A DNA stretch of 6,238 nucleotides from Bifidobacterium breve (GTDB lineage: Bacteria; Bacteroidota; Bacteroidia; Cytophagales; UBA9547), in contig CALPQG020000169.1 of the NCBI GenBank assembly GCA_943325655.2, positions 1-6,238 on the forward strand, in the 5' to 3' direction. The position numbers were made by a program, and so were the translations under genes. Positions 1-5,590 of the stretch are shown piece after piece. Below the pieces are notes generated by a model. The model searched no databases. It was not told where the DNA came from and was given only the letters and a program-made list of their open reading frames with translations. Every line of letters begins with the position of its first letter. Position 1 is the first letter of the stretch.

Positions 1-1
1 C

Positions 2-2815
2 TTAAAATACTTTAAAAATGTTCAGGGCGGTTTTGTACAATCCGATTATAAGGTAGCGAAAAATAGCAATGCTTCAACAGCCATTGGGGCTTCAGTAGCC
101 AAAGGAAAATTTGCATCCTTGACATTAGAGGTAAAAGAAGGTGTACAAGGACCTTACCGTTTGGTTGGACCTAACAATGAGCGTTTCATTATAGTGATTG
201 CCAACAGTGAAAAGCTATACCTGGATGGTAAATTGTTGAATAGAGGCTTTAATTATGACTATGTCATTGATTATAATTCAGCGGAAATTACGTTTACCGC
301 TGGCGTGGTGATTACAAAATTTTCTCGTGTCAGGGTTGATTATGAATATTCTGAACGTAATTATAGCCGTACCAACCTCGTACTTAACCACCAACAAAAT
401 GTAGGAAAGTTTAAGTTTGCCTTGGATTATTACAGCGAGGAAGACAATCCCAATAAACCACTACTGTCGCTTAGTCTTTCTCAAAAAGACATAGAAATTT
501 TACATCGGGTTGGAGATACGCTCTTTTCAGCAGCAAGTTCTGGGGTGGATTCTGTGGCTTTTAACGCCAACCAGGTGTTGTATACCGATACCGTTTTGAA
601 TGGACAAGCCATTTATATGTACAGTATTGATCCGAATAAAGCACGTTTCAGAATTGTGTTTTCAGAAGTGGGACCGAATCAGGGCGATTATATCAAAACA
701 AGTATTACTGCCAATGGTCAGGTGTATGAATACAAGCCTCCTTTTGCTGGGAAAAAGCAAGGAAATTTTGCACCTGTGAGGGTATTGCCTACACCCAAAA
801 AGAAAAATATGGCTGCAATTGCTTTGGCCTATGAGGTCAATAAAAATGACAAGGTATATTTTGAAGGGGCAATTTCTAAAAATGACATCAACCTTTTTTC
901 CGACATCGATAAAAAAGACGATGATGGCAAAGCTTTTAAAGTAGGGTATCAAAATAGAGGTATAGCTCTTACAAAATCAAGTGCTTATAAGTTGATTGGT
1001 GGTTTTGATTATGAATACCTGGATAAATATTTTAATCCCATTGATCGGTTTAGGAATGTAGATTTTGACAGGGATTGGAGTGCGAGTACCAACACGACAC
1101 TTTCCTCCACGGTCAATTCTTTGACCATGTACAGGGCGGATGACCATATTGTAAATGGTAAAGTGGGCCTAGCAAAAGACAATAACAATAAACTAAACTA
1201 TAACCTGACTTATAGAGATAAAGGAACGGATGTATTGGGGTACCAGCACCGGGTTGATTTGATACAGCAATACAAGTTTATGCAATTTAATGCCGATTAT
1301 TTTCAATTGAGCAATAAAACGTCCAGCATTTCCTCTTCCTGGCAACGTTTAAATGTGAGTCCCTCTTTTTATTTGGGCAAATATTTACAACCTGGATACA
1401 CGTACAGCATTGATAAAAATCAGGTGACTTACCTGAAATTGACTGATAGTGTGGGAACAGTAATGAATTACGAACAACACAAGTTTTTTATCAAATCATT
1501 GGATACCTGTAAAACCAAATTTGGATTTGATTATGCCTATCGGGAAGACTATTTGCCCCAAAAAGGTATTTTTTATTTGGGAAATATTGCCAAAACGGCC
1601 AATGTAAATGTGGCTTCTCAGGTGAATAAAACCAATTATGTTGGCGTACTTTTTACCTATAGAAATTTAGTCAACAAGCCCATTGCGGACAACAGTAAGC
1701 CGGTTGAAAATACGATCATGGGACGAATTGACTGGAATTCAGACCTTTTGAAACGACATATTCGTTCTGAAATTACCTTGGTTTCCACCAATGGGAGGGA
1801 ATTGAAACGTGCCTATATATATATTCCTGTGGCTACAGGACAAGGAAATTATGTATGGAATGATTTGAACAAAGATGGTGTACAGCAATTGAATGAGTTT
1901 TTAGAAAAAGTATACAACGATCCCAATGGAGAATTTATCAGAAGTTTTGTGCCGACAAACGAATACCTGAATGCGTATTCAAACAACCTGAATTATCGTT
2001 TAAATATAAGCGCACCCAGAAGTTGGAGAGATAAGGGTTTTGTGAAAAATGTCATTTCTAAATTTTCAAATGTATTGTCATGGACATTGGATAAAAAAAT
2101 TACTTCAAGTAATCTTTATGAACGATTGAATCCATTTGCTAAAATAATAGATACGGCCTTACTTTCTTCCCAATCTAATTTTAGGTCCACTACCTTTTTT
2201 AACCGTTCCAATCCGAGTTATGGCTTGGATTATGTGCATCAAAATGTATTTGGAAAACAATTGTTGACCAATGGATTTGAAACCAGAAAAGTATTGGAAA
2301 ATCAGTTGAATGCTAGGGCCAATTTTTTGAAAATTTTCAATGCCAAACTCGGATTGATTTCAACAATCAAAGCCTTGTCATCGGATTATTTGACCAACAG
2401 AAATTACACGTTACAATCGTATCAAATTAAACCCGAACTGGCATTTCAGCCCATAGATAATTTCCGATTGACGGCAGGATATATTTACAATACTAAACAG
2501 AATATTTTTGGAGTGAGTGGTGAAAATGTCCAATTGCATGAATTTTTAGCAGAATCCAGGATTAGTAAAGTGACGACCAGAACCATTACGGCAAATGTAA
2601 AATTGATAAAAATTACATTTGTCGGCGATGTGAATACTGCTGTTGCTTATGAAATGTTGGAAGCCCTTAGGCCTGGCGACAACTATACCTGGACGGTGAA
2701 TTGGCAGGAAAAACTGACCAGCGGTTTACAACTTACATTCAGTTATGAAGGTCGTAAATCTGAAAATGTAAATGTAATTCACCTGGGGCGAATGCAATTG
2801 TCTGCCTTGTTCTAG
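2..2815 (+). CDS. Large outer-membrane beta-barrel protein of unknown function (5' partial)
   Basis: The frame is open from base 2 to the TAG at 2813-2815, giving 937 residues; the true start lies upstream, so the TTG at 119 is not a start. The early part has a G-P-Y-R-L-V-G segment, then E-K-L-Y-L-D-G-K-L-L-N-R-G and D-Y-V-I-D-Y-N-S-A-E-I-T-F-T, a layout I associate with a conserved, uncharacterised large protein of Bacteroidota. The rest is rich in alternating polar/aromatic segments typical of barrel strands. Near the end come F-S-Y-E-G-R-K-S-E and a terminal ...Q-L-S-A-L-F; a C-terminal phenylalanine is the usual outer-membrane barrel assembly signal. An EF-hand-like loop lies at 1862-1900. 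The signal peptide and N-terminal domains are outside the window. It stands alone on the plus strand, convergent with prfC. Outer-membrane location is fairly secure; function is unknown. A TonB-dependent receptor is less likely, since the C-terminal region lacks that family's usual ending. Confidence 0.85.
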   Translation, partial: LKYFKNVQGGFVQSDYKVAKNSNASTAIGASVAKGKFASLTLEVKEGVQGPYRLVGPNNERFIIVIANSEKLYLDGKLLNRGFNYDYVIDYNSAEITFTAGVVITKFSRVRVDYEYSERNYSRTNLVLNHQQNVGKFKFALDYYSEEDNPNKPLLSLSLSQKDIEILHRVGDTLFSAASSGVDSVAFNANQVLYTDTVLNGQAIYMYSIDPNKARFRIVFSEVGPNQGDYIKTSITANGQVYEYKPPFAGKKQGNFAPVRVLPTPKKKNMAAIALAYEVNKNDKVYFEGAISKNDINLFSDIDKKDDDGKAFKVGYQNRGIALTKSSAYKLIGGFDYEYLDKYFNPIDRFRNVDFDRDWSASTNTTLSSTVNSLTMYRADDHIVNGKVGLAKDNNNKLNYNLTYRDKGTDVLGYQHRVDLIQQYKFMQFNADYFQLSNKTSSISSSWQRLNVSPSFYLGKYLQPGYTYSIDKNQVTYLKLTDSVGTVMNYEQHKFFIKSLDTCKTKFGFDYAYREDYLPQKGIFYLGNIAKTANVNVASQVNKTNYVGVLFTYRNLVNKPIADNSKPVENTIMGRIDWNSDLLKRHIRSEITLVSTNGRELKRAYIYIPVATGQGNYVWNDLNKDGVQQLNEFLEKVYNDPNGEFIRSFVPTNEYLNAYSNNLNYRLNISAPRSWRDKGFVKNVISKFSNVLSWTLDKKITSSNLYERLNPFAKIIDTALLSSQSNFRSTTFFNRSNPSYGLDYVHQNVFGKQLLTNGFETRKVLENQLNARANFLKIFNAKLGLISTIKALSSDYLTNRNYTLQSYQIKPELAFQPIDNFRLTAGYIYNTKQNIFGVSGENVQLHEFLAESRISKVTTRTITANVKLIKITFVGDVNTAVAYEMLEALRPGDNYTWTVNWQEKLTSGLQLTFSYEGRKSENVNVIHLGRMQLSALF
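1862..1900 (+). other. EF-hand-like calcium loop within the outer-membrane protein
   Basis: These 13 codons read D-L-N-K-D-G-V-Q-Q-L-N-E-F. Acidic or amide side chains fall at loop positions 1, 3 and 5, glycine is at 6 and glutamate at 12, which matches the canonical 12-residue EF-hand or dockerin calcium loop. It is preceded by G-N-Y-V-W-N, and no obvious flanking E and F helices are seen, so it may be a lone Ca-binding loop in a barrel turn or extracellular loop. The motif match is seen directly; metal binding is inferred. Confidence 0.55.
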
Positions 2816-2972
2816 TGAGTGGTTTTATATTACTTTTGAATTTTTTGTCGTTGTTGTAATTTCTTCTCTAACAACATGTTCATCTTATTCAAAAATATTA
2901 GTATTGATTCATCAATTCTATAAATCTAGTATTTTCCACCGATTGTTCGCTTTCTACAACATTAGCGGAAAA

Positions 2973-3001
2973 TTTTTAATTCTTGGTCAAAGAATAAAAA
3001 A
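2973..3001. repeat. AT-rich inverted repeat / weak hairpin
   Basis: ATTCTT (2979-2984) pairs with AAGAAT (2990-2995) across a 5-nt GGTCA loop. After one A/A mismatch the pairing continues as TTTTT with AAAAA, so the outer arms are 2973-2977 and 2997-3001. The T-run is on the wrong side for an intrinsic terminator on either strand. It may still mark the 3' end of one of the convergent transcripts, but that is not supported beyond its position. Confidence 0.3.
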
Positions 3002-3016
3002 AACACACATATTTTG

Positions 3017-3041
3017 CGGATTAAGCAGGTGTTCACGGATT
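3017..3041 (+). repeat. Spaced CGGATT direct repeat (possible dispersed intergenic repeat remnant)
   Basis: Two CGGATT hexamers lie close together within a stretch reading GCGGATTAAGCAGGTG followed by TTCACGGATTTTATGG. Intergenic tracts built from spaced CGGATT words (often preceded by CA) are, as I recall, scattered through many Bacteroidota genomes. This could be a short or decayed copy. The direct repeat is visible; its membership in a dispersed family is inferred and needs genome-wide comparison. Confidence 0.3.
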
Positions 3042-3174
3042 TTATGGTGTCAAAATTTATTGACTTAACGACATTGGCTGAAGGAAAGCGCTCCCATATT
3101 TTAACTTGCAATTATTCTCAATCACCCATTCATTAAAATCAATAGTAATCTTCAATGATTTCAATACGTTTCTA

Positions 3175-4773
3175 CTAGGCAATATCCATTTTAAATTCAC
3201 TCGTTTCATGGAAAGTAATTTCTGGATAATCGCCCATCGTTACTTTTAGGTTCCAGATTGATTCAGCCAGATACACAGGGTTTTCATCTTTGTCCAAGGC
3301 GATATAATTGGCTTTTTTTCTGCAGAAATCTGCCAAGATTTTTTTGTCGTCACAAGTCAGCCAAAGTGCTTTATAATATCCCATTGGTGCAAAACGACAA
3401 GAGGCAGTGTACTCATGTTGCAAACGGTACTGGATTACCTCAAACTGGAGTTCACCCACCGTTCCAATAATTTTTCGGTTTCCGGGTTGTTGAATAAACA
3501 ATTGGGCAACACCTTCATCCGTAAGTTGCATGATCCCTTTTTCCAATTGTTTGGTTTTCATCGGGTCAGTGTTTACCAACTCTTTGAAAATCTCAGGAGA
3601 GAAACTTGGAATACCACGGTACATGAATTTTTCACCTTCTGTAAGGGTATCACCAATTTTGAAATTTCCGGTGTCGTACAAACCAATGACATCTCCGGGA
3701 AAAGCCTCATCGATAACACTTTTGGATTGCGCCAAAAAGGTCACAGGGTTACTGAAACGTACTTCTTTGCCATTTCTGACATGGTAATAAAATTTATTTC
3801 GTTCAAATTTACCGGAGCAAATTCTTAAAAATGCAATCCTGTCCCTGTGTCTTGGGTCTAAGTTGGCGTGGATTTTAAATACAAAACCTGTGAATTTATT
3901 TTCTTCAGGTTTTACTTCACGCGTATCGCTGAACCTGCTTCTTGGTGTCGGTGCGATTTTAATAAACGTATCCAACATTTCCTGGATACCAAAATTGTTG
4001 ACCGCGGAGCCAAAGAATACCGGAGCAACTTCGCCTGACAAATAGGTATTGATATCAAAAGGTTCAAACACCGATTCAATCAATTCTATGTCTTCACGCA
4101 ATTGTTTTGCATAACGAGGCGTAACCTGGGTATCCAATGCTGGATCTTCAAGACTTTCTACGGCTACGATTTTGGTTTCAATGGTGGTTTTGCTGGCGTT
4201 GAAAACGTTCAGGCTTTTTTCATAAATGTTGTAAACCCCTTTGAAACTGTCGCCTCCACTGATCGGCCAGGTAAGTGGGCGCGTAGTGATGGACAATGTT
4301 TTTTCAAGTTCATCTATCAAGTCAAATGGGTCTTTTCCTTCACGGTCCATTTTGTTGACAAACACAATTACAGGCGTGTTCCTCATCCTACACACTTCCA
4401 TCAACCTTTCCGTTTGTGCTTCCACACCTTTGGCACAGTCGATTACCAAAATAACGCTGTCTACCGCCGTTAAGGTGCGGTAAGTATCTTCCGCAAAGTC
4501 TTTGTGACCGGGAGTATCGAGGATGTTGATTAAAGTGTCTTTGTATTCAAATGACATCACAGAAGTAGCGACAGAGATCCCTCTCTGGCGCTCTATTTCC
4601 ATGAAATCTGAGGTAGCAGTTTTCTTGATTTTGTTAGATTTAACGGCTCCAGCGGTAAGTATAGCTCCTCCAAAAAGTAAAAGTTTTTCTGTCAAAGTAG
4701 TTTTCCCTGCATCGGGATGACTGATGATGGCAAAGGTTCTACGTTTGCTTATTTCATTGATTAATGAGCTCAT
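3175..4773 (-). CDS. prfC: Peptide chain release factor 3 (RF3), translational GTPase
   Basis: The product has 532 residues, close to the roughly 529 of E. coli RF3. RF3 is a cytosolic GTPase that binds the ribosome after peptide release and promotes recycling of RF1 and RF2. The G domain is complete: G1 S-H-P-D-A-G-K-T (18-25), switch I E-R-Q-R-G-I-S-V-A-T (61-70), G3 D-T-P-G-H (86-90), G4 N-K-M-D (140-143) and G5-like G-S-A (255-257). RF3 hallmarks follow: S-D-F-M-E-I-E-R-Q-R-G-I-S-V, T-W-P-I near 168-171, a beta-barrel domain from about 290, and the late V-G-E-L-Q-F-E-V segment. The S-H-P-D-A-G-K-T and S-D-F-M-E-I-E signatures separate it from EF-G, LepA and TypA. The ATG at 4771-4773 starts the usual short lead before R-R-T-F-A-I-I-S-H-P, with no Shine-Dalgarno sequence. 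The stop is TAG. It lies 152 bp downstream of the lipoprotein gene and is probably transcribed alone. No defects are visible. Confidence 0.97.
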   Translation of the reverse strand: MSSLINEISKRRTFAIISHPDAGKTTLTEKLLLFGGAILTAGAVKSNKIKKTATSDFMEIERQRGISVATSVMSFEYKDTLINILDTPGHKDFAEDTYRTLTAVDSVILVIDCAKGVEAQTERLMEVCRMRNTPVIVFVNKMDREGKDPFDLIDELEKTLSITTRPLTWPISGGDSFKGVYNIYEKSLNVFNASKTTIETKIVAVESLEDPALDTQVTPRYAKQLREDIELIESVFEPFDINTYLSGEVAPVFFGSAVNNFGIQEMLDTFIKIAPTPRSRFSDTREVKPEENKFTGFVFKIHANLDPRHRDRIAFLRICSGKFERNKFYYHVRNGKEVRFSNPVTFLAQSKSVIDEAFPGDVIGLYDTGNFKIGDTLTEGEKFMYRGIPSFSPEIFKELVNTDPMKTKQLEKGIMQLTDEGVAQLFIQQPGNRKIIGTVGELQFEVIQYRLQHEYTASCRFAPMGYYKALWLTCDDKKILADFCRKKANYIALDKDENPVYLAESIWNLKVTMGDYPEITFHETSEFKMDIA

Positions 4774-4801
4774 GAATGCGATTGTGATTATACTAGCGCT
4801 T

Positions 4802-4809
4802 CAAAATTA
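4802..4809 (-). promoter_or_regulatory. Candidate -7 promoter element for prfC
   Basis: On the minus strand this reads TAATTTTG, an exact match to the Bacteroidota primary-sigma -7 consensus TAnnTTTG. It ends 28 nt before the prfC ATG, which would leave a leader of roughly 20 nt. No good TTG -33 element lies 17-23 nt upstream; the region there is A-rich. In such AT-rich DNA the match could be chance, so confidence is moderate. Confidence 0.4.
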
Positions 4810-4880
4810 AGCTATTTTGTGTTATAATCTTAATTTTATTTTTTTGATTTGATTTTTTTGTGCAATTTATATAATTACTT

Positions 4881-4901
4881 TCCTACTGGAGCTACATCTT
4901 A
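4881..4901. repeat. Possible decayed GGAGCTACAT intergenic repeat
   Basis: The plus strand reads TCCTACTGGAGCTACATC, a GC-richer island in very AT-rich DNA between the lipoprotein and prfC genes. It resembles half of a palindromic intergenic element (TGTAGCTCC, short spacer, GGAGCTACA) that I recall as multi-copy in some Bacteroidota. Only a 3-bp core (TCC/GGA) still pairs here, so it would be a degraded copy. No second copy exists in the window. Confidence 0.2.
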
Positions 4902-4925
4902 TAATTTGATAATTCAGTATTTGTA

Positions 4926-5495
4926 TTAATTTATAACCACAGGAAAAATTACATCAATATCTGCAGATCCTTGGTTTTTATCACCATTTCCTGTTTTGGG
5001 TTTAACTCCAGGCTGATGTTTTAAAATGACTTGTAAATTTCCCTCAGAAGAAATTCCTGTTTTAAATTTTGGGAAAAGTCCTACAGGAACACCGTTATCG
5101 TCTTTATCTGTAGTTAAATAACTGCTTGAAAGGGTTAAGTTGGCACTGCTTTCATAAAAAAACTGGTGCTCATTTTTTAATTCCAATACTTCATTTGAAA
5201 TGGTATCAACAGCTGCAGGATTGGTTTTATTGAGCAATAATACTGATGCCAAATAAGTTTTAGCGGCACTTAATTTTATGGTATCAACAGTACTGGTCGA
5301 TCCTAAACCATATCCTCCTAAATTCTCCCATTGATAAACTGTAGAAGTGTTGGATACAGAGTCTTTAAATTCAATTATAACTGTGGTGATGATTTCATTT
5401 TCCGCTTCTGGTGCAGGGTCGTTTTTTTTCTCATCTTTTTTGCATGAGAATAATAATGCGGAAACTAGTAATGGTAGTATGAAGTATTTTTTCAT
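4926..5495 (-). CDS. Probable surface-exposed lipoprotein partnered with a TonB-dependent receptor
   Basis: The product has 189 residues. It starts M-K-K-Y, then a hydrophobic signal segment (5-16) and L-F-S-C, so signal peptidase II should cleave before Cys18. The mature end C-K-K-D-E-K-K is Lys/Asp/Glu-rich, similar to lipoprotein export signals that send Bacteroidota lipoproteins to the cell surface. The body (about 35-189) looks like a beta-rich fold: I-I-T-T-V near the start, N-E-H-Q-F-F-Y at 108-114, a D-K-D-D-N-G loop at 130-135 followed by V-P-V-G-L, and K-H-Q-P-G at 159-163. I associate this arrangement with a small Bacteroidota family found beside TonB receptors; its members have no firm function. 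The only histidines are 110 and 160, both in these motifs. The receptor gene lies 90 bp upstream in the same direction, suggesting joint substrate capture. The ATG at 5493-5495 follows an A-rich leader and gives a perfect signal peptide. The substrate is unknown; a metal or metal complex is a guess from context. Confidence 0.85.
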   Translation of the reverse strand: MKKYFILPLLVSALLFSCKKDEKKNDPAPEAENEIITTVIIEFKDSVSNTSTVYQWENLGGYGLGSTSTVDTIKLSAAKTYLASVLLLNKTNPAAVDTISNEVLELKNEHQFFYESSANLTLSSSYLTTDKDDNGVPVGLFPKFKTGISSEGNLQVILKHQPGVKPKTGNGDKNQGSADIDVIFPVVIN

Positions 5496-5534
5496 TGTTT
5501 TTTTATTTTAAATTTGATTATTAGAATTACAATA

Positions 5535-5564
5535 CAAATATAGTTTAATATTTTAAATATGCAA
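5535..5564 (-). promoter_or_regulatory. Bacteroidota-type promoter for the lipoprotein gene
   Basis: Read on the minus strand, TTG (plus-strand 5562-5564) is followed after exactly 19 nt by TATATTTG (5535-5542). This fits the phylum's -33 TTG and -7 TAnnTTTG consensus with normal spacing. Transcription would begin near 5528-5530, leaving a leader of about 33-35 nt that is A-rich just before the ATG at 5495. The -33 TTG lies inside the 15-bp palindrome, so a repressor bound there would block polymerase. The lipoprotein gene can therefore probably be transcribed apart from the receptor gene. Confidence 0.6.
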
Positions 5565-5590
5565 CAATGTTGCAATGTTAAAATATTAAA
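5544..5590. repeat. 47-nt imperfect inverted repeat between receptor and lipoprotein genes
   Basis: Two 23-nt arms centred on base 5567 match at 20 of 23 positions. The outer block TTTAATATTTTAA (13 nt) is perfect, three mismatches follow, then the inner TGCAACA is perfect. The right arm covers the receptor's stop codon (5586-5588). In receptor mRNA it could fold into a long AU-rich hairpin directly at the stop codon, which might stabilise the upstream message or weaken read-through into the lipoprotein gene. In DNA it embeds the operator-like palindrome. Confidence 0.65.
5560..5574. promoter_or_regulatory. Candidate Fur-family operator (7-1-7 palindrome)
   Basis: TGCAACA-A-TGTTGCA is a perfect 7-bp inverted repeat around a single A/T base. 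Fur, Zur and PerR boxes share this 7-1-7 geometry, although their base sequences differ (for example TGATAAT-n-ATTATCA for Fur). It overlaps the -33 element of the lipoprotein promoter, the position expected for repression. The palindrome and overlap are visible; assignment to a Fur-family regulator, and to any given metal, is inferred. Another dimeric repressor is possible. Confidence 0.5.

Larger units (their letters stand above)
2816..3174. other. Gene-free convergent intergenic region
   Basis: This 359-bp gap separates two convergent genes. I see no convincing gene. It contains two CGGATT copies (3017-3022 and 3036-3041 by base count, about 19-25 nt apart) on the plus strand, the inverted repeat ATTGAT-TC-ATCAAT at 2903-2916, and an AT-rich hairpin at 2973-3001. 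A plus-strand frame stays open from 2966 to the TAA at 3134-3136 (56 codons, with an ATG at 3044 leaving 30). A minus-strand frame ends with a TAA at 2830-2832 and has an ATG at 2883, giving 17 codons. Neither has a recognisable product. No GC-rich hairpin followed by a T-run was found for either flanking gene, so the terminators are not identified. Confidence 0.6.

Noticed and set aside
662..952. 96-codon minus-strand open frame inside the outer-membrane protein gene
   Set aside because: It lies entirely antisense to a clearly coding frame, has no recognisable motif, and is best explained as a shadow.
1814..1823. Short TA dinucleotide run considered as a phase-variable repeat
   Set aside because: It is only a few units long and encodes ordinary Tyr-Ile strand residues in frame; dinucleotide slippage at this length is not convincing.
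2830..2883. 17-codon minus-strand frame, Lys/Gln-rich, starting at an ATG
   Set aside because: Too short, no promoter or leader seen, and upstream codons in the same frame run into a stop.
2903..2916. ATTGAT-TC-ATCAAT palindrome considered as an operator
   Set aside because: It lies between convergent gene ends with no promoter nearby and is short enough to occur by chance in AT-rich DNA.
2973..3001. Hairpin considered as a bidirectional intrinsic terminator
   Set aside because: The stem has few GC pairs, and the T-run precedes rather than follows the hairpin on both strands.
2966..3136. 56-codon plus-strand open frame in the convergent gap
   Set aside because: There is no start codon near a plausible leader except an internal ATG leaving 30 codons, and no recognised domain. 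It overlaps the CGGATT repeat. Recorded as a finding, not called as a gene.
3258..4720. Several plus-strand open frames of 60-137 codons opposite prfC
   Set aside because: All are antisense to a complete, well-conserved prfC and have low-complexity or nonsensical translations.
4838..4860. T-rich tract with repeated TTTGATTT words considered as a terminator or regulatory repeat
   Set aside because: No stable hairpin precedes it on either strand; it looks like simple low-complexity AT-rich spacer upstream of prfC.
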